Part shown: piece by piece, positions 1-9,169 of the stretch
How the letters are laid out: each line of letters begins with the position of its first letter
Position numbering within the stretch: position 1 is the stretch's first letter
Assembly: GCF_000687935.1 (NCBI RefSeq)
Contig: NZ_JHZZ01000001.1
Location: 2,502,001 to 2,566,000 of the forward strand
Source of the DNA: Polaribacter sp. Hel_I_88
GTDB lineage: Bacteria; Bacteroidota; Bacteroidia; Flavobacteriales; Flavobacteriaceae
Direction of reading: 5' to 3'
DNA length: 64,000 bases
The notes under the pieces: generated by a model
Databases searched by the model: none
What the model saw: the letters and a program-made list of their open reading frames with translations, nothing else
Told to the model about the DNA's origin: nothing
Program-made: the position numbers and the translations under genes

Positions 1-3000
1 ATGATTTGTATTTTTGTATGTCTAGAGCATTCCTCTCACCTATAATTTTTAAGTCCAATCTTCAAAAGACAAAATTTGAGGTATTTTCTGGTATACCAAA
101 TAGTGAACCCGAGGATGCTATCGACCTTTTTCCTAAGATTAGATTAAATCCACAGAATGAACTTTATTTATTATTTTCTGATAAATCAAAAGAAGGTAGG
201 TTGTCAATACTTAAAAATGAAGAAAATATCAAACCAACGATAATTGATTTTTTTCCAAAGAATAATCAAAAAGAGGTATTGCTGCCTCAAGCTCTGCAAT
301 TAAAATTTAATGAAACTGTACTTAAGAATTCTGGAAACATAACAATAACTGATACCGAAAATAACTCTGTTTTTGAAACTATAAACGTAAATTCAAATAA
401 TGTGAGTGTTACCAATGGTATTGTTACTATTAAATCTTCACAAAATTTCGAATTTAATAAAACTTATTCTGTAACGATAGATGAAAATACTTTTAAGGAT
501 GCACAAGGGTTAAGTTACGATGGAATCTCAAACTTATCAATGTGGAATTTTTCAACTATAGTGGTATCTCCTTCTGGAAATTCAACAGATTTAAAACTAT
601 GGCTTAAAGCAGATAAAGGTTTAAGCCTGTCAAACGAAAACACAGTTATTAGTTGGCAAGATCAATCTTTTAATAATTTTTTTGCAGAGGCTTTGGTGCC
701 ACCGCTAAAAATGGAAAATTCTATCAATAATAATCCTACAGTTAAGTTTAATGGAGAATCTTCCGTATTGAAAATAGGAGCAAGTGTATTAGGAACAAAA
801 ACATATTCTGATGTTTGGGTTTATGCTTTAGTTAAAAATGATAATAAAGATGAATCTAATACATTATTTAGTGAAATGATGGAAGAAAATGAACAGTTTT
901 CTTCCAAACTGCCTCATAGTGATGGTAAAGTTTATTTCGATTTTGCCAAACCTGCGTTAGGAGGTATTTTTTCTAATGATACATTGATAAAATTGAACCA
1001 GCCTACCTTGTGGACATTGTCTACAAGTACTTCTAAAGATACACCTTCTGGTTTTAGAAGAGAGATTTCTAAAAATGGAGAACGCATAGCTAATGATGAT
1101 ATTAATATTTCTTCTAACTTTAAGACCGGAAGTAATGGAAATTTTTATCTAGGAGCTCAAAATGAGGTGGATTTTACTACTAATTATTTTGGGGGAGAAA
1201 TTGCAGAACTAATAATATATGGTGTAAAACCAACTGCGATTGAACAACAAAAAATTCAAAGCTACTTGGCCATAAAGTATGGATTAACATTAGATGCTAA
1301 AGATAATTCTTCAAAATATATTGAAGGTAACTATTTGGACAGTGAAGGTAATTTGATTTGGAACTCTGAAGAAAACAGTCAATTTCATAATGATATAACA
1401 GTTATTGCTAAAGATGATGCATCAGAATTATATCAACATAAATCTAAAAGTATAAACAAAGATGCTGTATTAACTATAGAAAGCACAACAGATATAGAAC
1501 AAGATAAAAGTAGTTTAGCTATTGGCAGTAATGGTCTTGATTTAGTTTTAACTAGAGAAAACTCTATAAAAGGCTATAAGACTTCTGATAGAATTTGGAA
1601 ATTTCAAAAAAAGGGTATAGTAAATGAAATTAATTTGAGTTTTAATATTTTAGATAATTCTGGTTTGTTAAATGATTATGAGTTGATCATTAATAGTAAT
1701 GAACCTATATTTTCTTTATCAAATCAAACAGCTATTTTAGCTTCTAGTATTTCAGAAACTGAAATATCATTTACAAACGTAATGTTGCCAAATAGTGGTT
1801 ATTTTGTGATAAGAGAATATCAAAATCCTCCAAATATTTTAGAGCTATTACCTAGTAATAACAAAATAGAAGTTTCTTTAGAAAAAAATTTAGAAATTTT
1901 ATTTAGTAAAAACGTGTTTAAAAATAATGGGAATATAACTATTTATAATTCAGAGGATGATAGCGTTTTTGAAGAGATAAATGTAAACTCTAATAATATT
2001 ACAATAGAAGGAAATAAGGTTGTAATCAACCCAGTTTTAAATTTTGAATATAGTAAGACTTATTATTTACTTTTAGATGAAGGCGTTTTTATAGATAGTA
2101 ATAACGAGAACTTTCAAGGTGTTTTAGAATCTGATTTTTGGAGTTTTAGCAGTAAAATTTTTGCACCATCTGGTAATAACAATGGCTTGCTACTTTGGTT
2201 AAAGGCAAATGATGGTATAGATAAGAATTCTAATAACGAAGTTTTAAGTTGGTCAGACAAATCTGTAAATAAAAGCAAAGCAACACCAGTTGGCCTTCCA
2301 AAAATCATAGAGAATGATGTTAACTTTAATCCGTCATTGGTCATAAACACTAATAATGCAGTAGAAATTTTGGAGGGTATTTTTAAAACAAATAATTATT
2401 CAGATATTTGGATTTACACTGTTGCGAATCCAAAAACGATTAAAGCAGCGACTTTATTTAATGAAAATCTTTTAGAAAATGAAAACTTATTTTTAGAATT
2501 TCCTACAAGCGAAGGTAGTATAAACTTTAATTATGGTAGCGATTCTAGTATTGCTAGTAACAGTGGTTCTGTACCTATAAATGAGCCTTCTATATGGACA
2601 ATTTCTTCTACAACAAATACAAACACACCAAGTAAATTTAGAAAAAGTATTTCTAGAAATGGGTTTTATATAGCTTTTAGTAATAATGATAATTCTACTA
2701 ATTTTAAAACAGGAAATAATAATGATTTTTCTATTGGTTTTAAGAGGGAAGAGGATGTTTTAGAACAATTTTTTGATGGAACTCTATCAGAATTAATTAT
2801 TTATACACAAAAGCCTTCTGCTCAAGAACAACAAAAAATAGAAACCTATTTAGCCATTAAATATGGTATTACATTGCAAATTCTAGATTCTAATAATAGT
2901 ATTGTTGAGGGTAATTATGTAAATAGTGATAATGAAGTTATTTGGGATTATGAGTTAAATAAAGAATATCACAATGATATATTAGCCGTTACTAAAGACA

Positions 3001-6000
3001 CTGTTTCTAATTTTAACCAATTTAAATCCAAAAGTATAAATACAAGCGCAATTTTAACGTTAGAAACTTATTCTAAAATAAAAAATGATAAAAGTGCTGT
3101 GGTGATAGGTAATAATAATAAGCCAGTATTTTTTTCTTCTAATAATTCTAAATTAAGTTACAAAACTTTAGATAGAATATGGAAAACACAAACGATTGGA
3201 AGTGTAGGAGATGTAGAGCTAAGTTTTAATATACCAAATAATTCTGGAGTTTTAAGTGATTATAAACTTTTGGTTAATAAAGAAAATACAAATTTTGCTA
3301 TAGATTTAGTTAGTTATGAAGCAGTAGATATATCTGATAATAAAGTCTCATTTTCTGTTACTCTTGATAGCGAAACCTATTTTACCTTAGAAGAGTTTCA
3401 AAACCCACCAACTGTTGTTTCTATTTCACCAGAATCATCTTCTAATGATGTTGCGCCTAATAGTAGCTTTAACATTCTTTTTAATGAAGAAGTAAAGAAA
3501 GGAGACGGATTTATCTCTATATTTAATTCAAAGGATGAATTTTTAATAGAAGAAATAGATGTTTTATCTTCTAATGTTAGTGTACTTGGTAAATCTGTAA
3601 ATATTAAACCTAAAAAAATATTAGATTACAATAAAAACTATTACGTGGTAGTAGATAGAGGTAGTTTTAAAGATTTAAATGATGTAGACTTTGAGGGTTT
3701 ATTAAAAGAGTTTGATTGGAATTTTTCTACAGAATTAAATATAGCACCAAGCTTTGTTTCTGAGCCTTTAATATCTATCGAAGAAAATAGAGAATATGTT
3801 TACAATATCAAAGTAAATGATGAAGATTTTGATTTTGTAGGTGTCTCAGCAGAAGCCCTACCAACATGGTTGTCTTTAGAAAAAGATTTTAATCTTACAA
3901 CTCTTGCAGGTTATGCTCCAGGTTTTGAAAATGACATAGGTGCAAATGCAAAGTTTTTATCTCCTAAATCTATTGCCATATCAAGAGATGGTAACATATT
4001 TGTAGTAGATAATAATAATTCAATAAGAAGAATTGATGCTAATGCTAATGTAACTACTTATGCAGGTAAAAATTCACCAGGTTTTAAAGATGGTAATGCT
4101 AATGATGCACAATTTAATTCTCCTCAAGCTATAACAGTTGGCAGAGATGGCTCAATTTATATTGCAGACACCAATAATCATCTTATTAGAAAAGTAACTA
4201 AAGATAAAAAAGTAATTACATTAACAGAAAATAACAACCCAAATGAATCAATTTTTAACTTTCCAAAAGGAATAGCTGTTGATTCAGATAATAATGTTTA
4301 TGTCTCAGATACAGGAAATCATAGTATAAAAAAAATAACTACAGACGGTAATGTAATTACTATCGCAGGATCTGGTTCTTCTGGAAGTATAGATGGTGAA
4401 GGAACTAATGCAGAGTTTAACTCTCCTGGTGGAATAGCAATAGATTTTTTTGGTAATATTTATGTAGCAGATACAGGTAACAATAAAATTAGAAAAATAG
4501 ATAAAAACAATAATGTAATTACTATTGCAGGTTCTGTAGAATCTGGATATAAAGATGATGAAGGTATTAATGCTAGTTTTAATAGACCTAACTCATTAAT
4601 TGTGAATTTAAATAATGAAGTTTACGTTGTAGATAGTGGTAATAATAAAATTAGAAAAATAGATAATAATAATAATAATAACGTAACTACCATGTCTTTA
4701 AATATAACTTTTTTAGAAGAAGACTTGTCTAATCCTTCGAGTATAGCTATTGGAGTTAATGGTGCTTTTTTTGTTGCAGATTCAAATAATCATACTATTC
4801 GTAGTATTTCTGAAAATTATTTTTTAGAAGGAATTCCTGACAGTACTAGTTCCTTAAACAACAATATTACTTTATTAGCAACAGATTATAAAGGAGAATC
4901 AATTGCTCAGAATTTCTCTATTGAGGTAATTAAAGATGAAACTGAACCGCTAGTTGAATTTTTGTCTCCAACTATTAATGATAAGAATGTTATTAGTACT
5001 AACGAATTAATTATAGGTTTTAATGAAAATGTTATAAAGCAAAATGGAAACATAACTTTGTTTGAAATAACGGAATCAAAAAATATTGAAGTAGAGAAAA
5101 TTGCAGTAAGTGCAGCTAACGTAAAAATAACGGGAATGTTTGTGAATATAAAATTAACAAATAAGTTAAAGTTAGATACAGAGTATTTTATCACTATAGA
5201 CCCTAATACGTTTACCAATTTAAGTAAAATTTCTTTTCCTGGTATTGAAAGTGATGTTTGGAAATTTAAGACGCAAACCTTAATAAGTCCAACTTTTATA
5301 TCCACACCAAAATTAAGTGCGTTAGTAGATGAAGAATATTTATATGAGGTAGATCTAGAACATCCAGTAAAAGGTTTAGTAAGTGTTACTAGTAATAATT
5401 TACCAGATTGGTTGTCAATAGAAAATAATTATAAAGCACAAACTATTGCAGAAGCAGGGAGTAGTGGTTCAATAAATAGTACTTCAGCCAATGCTACATT
5501 TATTTTACCATCAGGTATAGCAATAGATAAAAATGGAATTATTTATGTTATGGACACTTATGCAAGGAATATTAGAAGAATTTATACAAACGAGACAGTA
5601 GATGTTTTTGTTGGTGATGGTCTTTTTGGAGATAAAGATGGTATAGGTATAGAAGCATCGTTTTCTTTTCCATTAGATATTGGTTTTGGTGTAGATAATA
5701 TATTATATTGTGTAGACTTTTTTACAGGTAAATTAAAGAAAATTTCTTTAGAGGGTAAGGTAACAACTTTTGTGGAAGGTTTAGACAGGCCTGGTGCAAT
5801 TACAATTGCGAATGATGGTGTAATTTATATTGCAGAGTTTGATAAAATAACTAAAATATATTTAGATGGTTCTAAGGAGATATTGGTAAGCAATATTACT
5901 GATATAGAAGATTTAGCTGTAGATAGTAATGGTTTAATCTATGCAATTGATAGACTTAATGATAGAATTTTAAAAATTACTGCTGATGGTCAAGTGTCTG

Positions 6001-6641
6001 TCTTTGCTGGTAGAGGTACTTTTGGAGACGAGGATGGTAAAGGTATAGAGGCTGCTTTCTCTTCTCCAAAATCTATATTTATAACATCAGATAATACTAT
6101 ATATGTAGCTGATACAGGTAATCAAAAAATAAAAACCATTACAACTGATGGGGTTGTAAGTTCATTAACAAATAGTCTTTCTACAGATTTTATTAGAGAC
6201 TTTACTCTAAATAGTAAAGGAGATTTTTTATTTATTGATAATAAAATTATAAAAAAATTAGAAAGAAAAATAATCTTAAAGGGTTTACCATCAGTAGATA
6301 ATATAGGAAGTTATGATATAGTTCTTAATGCCAAGGGATTGAATGGGGGAGAGAGCAATCAAGAATTTGTAATAAATGTAGAAGAGGTTTTAAGTTTAAA
6401 TGATGAGTTTTTAAAAGATGTTTTAATATACCCAAATCCAACAAAAGATCAATTAAACGTCATAATTCCTAACTCTATAGAATTAAATTCTACTTTACTT
6501 TTTGATATAAATGGTAGGCTCGTAAAATCTTTTAAGAGCGTTTATAAACATATTAGTTTAGCTGATGTTAAAGCTGGTATATACTTACTTAAGATTGAGA
6601 CATCTAAAGGAATTCTGATTAAAAAAATAACTAAAATTTAA
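1..6641 (+). CDS. Giant multidomain T9SS-exported surface protein, 5' end missing
   Basis: The frame is open to the left window edge (codons in phase from base 3) and there is no signal peptide, so the N-terminus lies outside. The visible 2211 residues, numbered from base 6, are modular. SbsA-type (Big_5) Ig-like domains lie near 75-185, 607-718, 1134-1243 and 1642-1758. Two LamG/concanavalin-like domains (LWLKA start, ending in YLAIKYG) lie near 195-432 and 722-960. Two NHL-repeat propellers lie near 1295-1608 and 1812-2085, recognisable by repeated AGSGSSG, FNSPGGIAID and VADTGNNKIRKI strings. A C-terminal T9SS type A sorting domain (YPNPTKDQLNV, GIYLLKI) starts near 2134. By family logic it is exported through the outer membrane and surface-attached or released, probably as an adhesin or glycan-contact protein; the ligand is unknown. 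The stop overlaps the stop of the convergent Nudix gene. Confidence 0.9.
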   Translation, partial: DLYFCMSRAFLSPIIFKSNLQKTKFEVFSGIPNSEPEDAIDLFPKIRLNPQNELYLLFSDKSKEGRLSILKNEENIKPTIIDFFPKNNQKEVLLPQALQLKFNETVLKNSGNITITDTENNSVFETINVNSNNVSVTNGIVTIKSSQNFEFNKTYSVTIDENTFKDAQGLSYDGISNLSMWNFSTIVVSPSGNSTDLKLWLKADKGLSLSNENTVISWQDQSFNNFFAEALVPPLKMENSINNNPTVKFNGESSVLKIGASVLGTKTYSDVWVYALVKNDNKDESNTLFSEMMEENEQFSSKLPHSDGKVYFDFAKPALGGIFSNDTLIKLNQPTLWTLSTSTSKDTPSGFRREISKNGERIANDDINISSNFKTGSNGNFYLGAQNEVDFTTNYFGGEIAELIIYGVKPTAIEQQKIQSYLAIKYGLTLDAKDNSSKYIEGNYLDSEGNLIWNSEENSQFHNDITVIAKDDASELYQHKSKSINKDAVLTIESTTDIEQDKSSLAIGSNGLDLVLTRENSIKGYKTSDRIWKFQKKGIVNEINLSFNILDNSGLLNDYELIINSNEPIFSLSNQTAILASSISETEISFTNVMLPNSGYFVIREYQNPPNILELLPSNNKIEVSLEKNLEILFSKNVFKNNGNITIYNSEDDSVFEEINVNSNNITIEGNKVVINPVLNFEYSKTYYLLLDEGVFIDSNNENFQGVLESDFWSFSSKIFAPSGNNNGLLLWLKANDGIDKNSNNEVLSWSDKSVNKSKATPVGLPKIIENDVNFNPSLVINTNNAVEILEGIFKTNNYSDIWIYTVANPKTIKAATLFNENLLENENLFLEFPTSEGSINFNYGSDSSIASNSGSVPINEPSIWTISSTTNTNTPSKFRKSISRNGFYIAFSNNDNSTNFKTGNNNDFSIGFKREEDVLEQFFDGTLSELIIYTQKPSAQEQQKIETYLAIKYGITLQILDSNNSIVEGNYVNSDNEVIWDYELNKEYHNDILAVTKDTVSNFNQFKSKSINTSAILTLETYSKIKNDKSAVVIGNNNKPVFFSSNNSKLSYKTLDRIWKTQTIGSVGDVELSFNIPNNSGVLSDYKLLVNKENTNFAIDLVSYEAVDISDNKVSFSVTLDSETYFTLEEFQNPPTVVSISPESSSNDVAPNSSFNILFNEEVKKGDGFISIFNSKDEFLIEEIDVLSSNVSVLGKSVNIKPKKILDYNKNYYVVVDRGSFKDLNDVDFEGLLKEFDWNFSTELNIAPSFVSEPLISIEENREYVYNIKVNDEDFDFVGVSAEALPTWLSLEKDFNLTTLAGYAPGFENDIGANAKFLSPKSIAISRDGNIFVVDNNNSIRRIDANANVTTYAGKNSPGFKDGNANDAQFNSPQAITVGRDGSIYIADTNNHLIRKVTKDKKVITLTENNNPNESIFNFPKGIAVDSDNNVYVSDTGNHSIKKITTDGNVITIAGSGSSGSIDGEGTNAEFNSPGGIAIDFFGNIYVADTGNNKIRKIDKNNNVITIAGSVESGYKDDEGINASFNRPNSLIVNLNNEVYVVDSGNNKIRKIDNNNNNNVTTMSLNITFLEEDLSNPSSIAIGVNGAFFVADSNNHTIRSISENYFLEGIPDSTSSLNNNITLLATDYKGESIAQNFSIEVIKDETEPLVEFLSPTINDKNVISTNELIIGFNENVIKQNGNITLFEITESKNIEVEKIAVSAANVKITGMFVNIKLTNKLKLDTEYFITIDPNTFTNLSKISFPGIESDVWKFKTQTLISPTFISTPKLSALVDEEYLYEVDLEHPVKGLVSVTSNNLPDWLSIENNYKAQTIAEAGSSGSINSTSANATFILPSGIAIDKNGIIYVMDTYARNIRRIYTNETVDVFVGDGLFGDKDGIGIEASFSFPLDIGFGVDNILYCVDFFTGKLKKISLEGKVTTFVEGLDRPGAITIANDGVIYIAEFDKITKIYLDGSKEILVSNITDIEDLAVDSNGLIYAIDRLNDRILKITADGQVSVFAGRGTFGDEDGKGIEAAFSSPKSIFITSDNTIYVADTGNQKIKTITTDGVVSSLTNSLSTDFIRDFTLNSKGDFLFIDNKIIKKLERKIILKGLPSVDNIGSYDIVLNAKGLNGGESNQEFVINVEEVLSLNDEFLKDVLIYPNPTKDQLNVIIPNSIELNSTLLFDINGRLVKSFKSVYKHISLADVKAGIYLLKIETSKGILIKKITKI

Positions 6642-7192
6642 AACTTTTGTAAATTTAATAATTCAATAATTTTATTATACACAGAAACATAATATTCATT
6701 AAACCTTGAAAGCAAAACGTTTTCAAGGTTTTTTGTGTCTTTTAAAATTGATAGATCAAAGAGTTTAATAGCATCAACTTCTTCAACTTGAATTTTTAAG
6801 GTTGATATAGGAACTTTTAATTCAGCAATAAAAACATGATGATGTTCATTGTCTTGAATTCCGTTTTTGTGTTTTACTTGATGAATTCTTGTTCCTATTT
6901 TGATGAGGTCTTTTTCTTCTAATTCCAAACCAATTTCTTCAAAAACTTCTCTTTTTGCTGAGGTTAAAATTGCTTCTCCAGCTCCAATATGTCCTGCTAC
7001 AGAAATATCCCACAAGCCAGGAAACACTTTTTTAGTGAGTGCTCTTTTTTGAAGCAATATTTTTTTATCCGAAGTAAAAAGCCAAATATGCACAGTTGCA
7101 TGAAACCAACCATTTTTATGAGCTTCAGATTTTAAAGCTGTTTTTCCTGTAAATTCTCCTTTAGGAGTTAAAATATCGATTAGTTCGTCCAA
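6638..7192 (-). CDS. Nudix hydrolase, IDI/YfcD-like
   Basis: This 184-residue protein carries a complete Nudix box near residues 67-89: G, five residues, E, seven residues, then REVFEEIGL, matching GX5EX7REUXEEXGU, which binds Mg2+ and a diphosphate substrate. The opening (DELIDILTPKGEFTGK, then GWFHATVHIWLF) is typical of the isopentenyl-diphosphate isomerase-like/YfcD branch. Family knowledge allows either a nucleoside-diphosphate-linked substrate or an IPP-isomerase-like activity; the sequence alone does not decide. It runs leftward, convergent with the giant surface protein, and the two stop codons share the bases TTAA. Confidence 0.85.
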   Translation of the reverse strand: MDELIDILTPKGEFTGKTALKSEAHKNGWFHATVHIWLFTSDKKILLQKRALTKKVFPGLWDISVAGHIGAGEAILTSAKREVFEEIGLELEEKDLIKIGTRIHQVKHKNGIQDNEHHHVFIAELKVPISTLKIQVEEVDAIKLFDLSILKDTKNLENVLLSRFNEYYVSVYNKIIELLNLQKF

Positions 7193-7254
7193 AAATAAAT
7201 GAGAATAAAATTTTAAAGTTGTTTATGATTCTTCAACCTTAAAAATAACTAAGT

Positions 7255-7809
7255 TTAGTTGTCTTTTAAGTCGATTTTAGAATTGCTAGTTTCAAAAAGA
7301 TGCAAATAATCATCTACTTTAAACGTTTTACTATGAAAACGAGAGGTTCTGTTTTTACCTTCTTGCTGTCTTGTAATACTTCTTGCAAAACGTCTTATTT
7401 CTTGTTTTGACGTTAAAATAATGCCAGGAATTGGTGCGCTTTTTCCATGTTCATCTTTGGCTACCATTGTAAAATAAGAGGAATTACAATGTTTTTTAGT
7501 TCCTGTTCTTATGTTTTCAGATTCTACTCGTAAACCTACAACCATAGAAGTTCGTCCTGTAAAATTAATGGATGCTTTTAAAGTAACAAGTTCACCAACT
7601 TCAATCGGGTTTAAAAAATCTACTTTATTTACAGAGGCAGTTACACAATAATTTCCTGAATGTTTTGAGGCGCAAGCAAATGCAATTTGATCCATTAAAT
7701 TTAAAATATGTCCTCCATGAATTTTACCACTAAAGTTAGAATGTGAAGGTAACATTAGCTGTGTGATGCTAACTTGAGATTCGCTAATTTGTTTAAAATC
7801 TTTAATCAT
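7255..7809 (-). CDS. Acyl-CoA thioesterase, hotdog fold
   Basis: The 184 residues fit a cytoplasmic acyl-CoA thioesterase of the YciA/BFIT group. The hotdog signature is visible: FSGKIHGGHILNLMDQIAF (helix with the GG and the catalytic-side Asp), then the strand YCVTASVNKVDFLNPIEVGE and GRTSMVVGLRV. Such enzymes hydrolyse acyl-CoA to free acid and CoA. The C-terminal 50 residues, basic then acidic, extend beyond the core fold. Its start overlaps the end of the upstream membrane-protein gene by 8 bases, so the pair is probably translationally coupled. Confidence 0.85.
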   Translation of the reverse strand: MIKDFKQISESQVSITQLMLPSHSNFSGKIHGGHILNLMDQIAFACASKHSGNYCVTASVNKVDFLNPIEVGELVTLKASINFTGRTSMVVGLRVESENIRTGTKKHCNSSYFTMVAKDEHGKSAPIPGIILTSKQEIRRFARSITRQQEGKNRTSRFHSKTFKVDDYLHLFETSNSKIDLKDN

Positions 7810-8185
7810 TTGTTTCGTTTTTAGCCCTAAAATGTGGTGAATTTTCTTGTTCTACTTTTGTAATGAAGTATTTTGTATCACCTAACCAAAAGAAAGTTGT
7901 ATAACGTTCCTTGTAAGATAATTTTACATACCTACCTTGATATTTTTGCAAATTTTCAATTACTTGTTCATTTTTATCCTCAACAGAAAATGTAAAAATT
8001 TGGGCACCAGAAATTCCTTGGCTAATTTCTCCTTCCCAAGTTTTTACAATAACTCCTTTTCTACTTATTTTTATCAATTCTCCAGATCTAACACCTGTAC
8101 TGTAAGTAACAAAATAGATAAAAAGATAGTAGAGAATTGTAATAATAATTGCAGTACTAATTAAAACTCCAACAATTTTTTTCAT
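7802..8185 (-). CDS. Small N-terminally anchored protein of unknown function
   Basis: This 127-residue protein has one hydrophobic segment (about residues 4-27) after a MKK start, followed by a soluble domain with SGELIKISRKGVIVKTWEGE and YKERYTTFFWLGDTKYFI. I recognise it as a short conserved flavobacterial family sometimes mislabelled 6-phosphogluconate dehydrogenase; there is no dinucleotide-binding or dehydrogenase motif here. The segment could be an uncleaved signal anchor placing the soluble part in the periplasm. It overlaps the downstream thioesterase gene by 8 bases. The function is unknown. Confidence 0.75.
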   Translation of the reverse strand: MKKIVGVLISTAIIITILYYLFIYFVTYSTGVRSGELIKISRKGVIVKTWEGEISQGISGAQIFTFSVEDKNEQVIENLQKYQGRYVKLSYKERYTTFFWLGDTKYFITKVEQENSPHFRAKNETND

Positions 8186-8213
8186 TTGTCAAAAATACAA
8201 ATCTTTTTTACCG

Positions 8214-8266
8214 AAAATATTCTTATCATTTAAAAATGTAGTGTTTTCAACTAAAAATATTCTTAT
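8214..8266. repeat. 13-bp direct repeat in an intergenic region
   Basis: AAAATATTCTTAT occurs at 8214-8226 and again at 8254-8266, a 40-base period, in the gap between the divergent small membrane-protein gene and the cupredoxin gene. It may be a regulator binding pair; no other function is visible. Confidence 0.45.
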
Positions 8267-8413
8267 GTAAGAGCTATTTTAACACTTCTCCATTATTTTA
8301 TTGTCATCAAATGCATAGTACCTTTCATTTGTAGAAATTTTTATTTTGTGTTTTTTGAAATTTTATAAATTTAATTACGACTATAATGTAATAACCATTT
8401 AAATTTAAAAATT

Positions 8414-9034
8414 ATGATTAAAAAATTACCTTTTATTTTATGTATGTTAATTGCTATTAGTTTGTCAGCGCAAACAAATACAATTACCATCGATTGGACT
8501 TTTGGGTCAAACCCAAATGCAAGTGGAAATGCAAATACCATCAGAACTATAGAGGTTGGTGACACTGTTACATGGAATTGGACAGCAACTGGAACTCATA
8601 ATGTAAATAGTTTAGATTCTTCAAACGAAACTTTTGAAAGTACGTTTATGACAACTGGAGGTTCGTTTTCTTATACTTTTACATCAGTAGGAGTCAACAG
8701 TTTTCAATGTGATCCTCATTTAGGTTCTATGTTTGGAACAATAACTGTTGTGGCAGAAGGCGCCTTAAGCACGCAGTCTTTTGATGCTTTAAGTACAATT
8801 TCTATGTATCCAAACCCAACAGAAGCCAATCTTAATTTCGATTTTCAAATTCAAAATATCGAGAAATTAGATGTTAAAATATTTAATTTATTGGGTAAAG
8901 AAGTTTTGACGAAGCAAATATCTAAAAATGATGCTTCAATAATAGTTTCAAATTTAAATAGTGGAATTTACGTTGTAAGAATTACCTCTTTAAATGGTGA
9001 AAATTCTATAACAAAACGTTTTGTGAAAAGATAA
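8414..9034 (+). CDS. Secreted cupredoxin (plastocyanin-like) with T9SS sorting domain
   Basis: A signal peptide (residues 1-20, ending LSAQ) precedes a small blue-copper-like domain: VEVGDTVTW-type strand (IEVGDTVTWNW), then THNV, SYTFTSVG and FQCDPHLGSMFG. His62, Cys99, His102 and Met106 form the expected type 1 copper ligand set. Residues about 127-206 are a T9SS type A sorting domain (ISMYPNPTEANLNFDF, GIYVVRIT, terminal KRFVKR). It is therefore expected outside the outer membrane. A role in extracellular electron transfer or copper binding is inferred; no redox partner gene is adjacent. Confidence 0.88.
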   Translation: MIKKLPFILCMLIAISLSAQTNTITIDWTFGSNPNASGNANTIRTIEVGDTVTWNWTATGTHNVNSLDSSNETFESTFMTTGGSFSYTFTSVGVNSFQCDPHLGSMFGTITVVAEGALSTQSFDALSTISMYPNPTEANLNFDFQIQNIEKLDVKIFNLLGKEVLTKQISKNDASIIVSNLNSGIYVVRITSLNGENSITKRFVKR

Positions 9035-9146
9035 GTAAAACGTCTTTTAAAAATAGTTAGTATTTTATTTACAAAGCTTATCATAAATCTTTGTGTTTTT
9101 TAATTGGATTTTTTTAGAAAAATACCTTTTAAAATTCGCAAAGATT

Positions 9147-9154
9147 TATATTTG
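9147..9154 (+). promoter_or_regulatory. Possible -7 box for the GlmU-like gene
   Basis: TATATTTG matches the Bacteroidota -7 element TAnnTTTG and lies 15 bases before the ATG at 9170. No TTG is found at the usual spacing, so this is a weak call and would give a very short leader. Confidence 0.35.
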
Positions 9155-9169
9155 TAAAAAGCTTTTTTT

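Noticed and set aside
4907..5305. 132-residue minus-strand ORF in the giant surface gene
   Set aside because: Hydrophobic composition comes from the complement of Asn/Lys-rich codons; it overlaps a clear Big_5 domain.
8190..8197. TATTTTTG (minus strand) as promoter of the small membrane-protein gene
   Set aside because: It lies 5 bases before the ATG, so transcription would begin inside the gene; no TTG at the right spacing.
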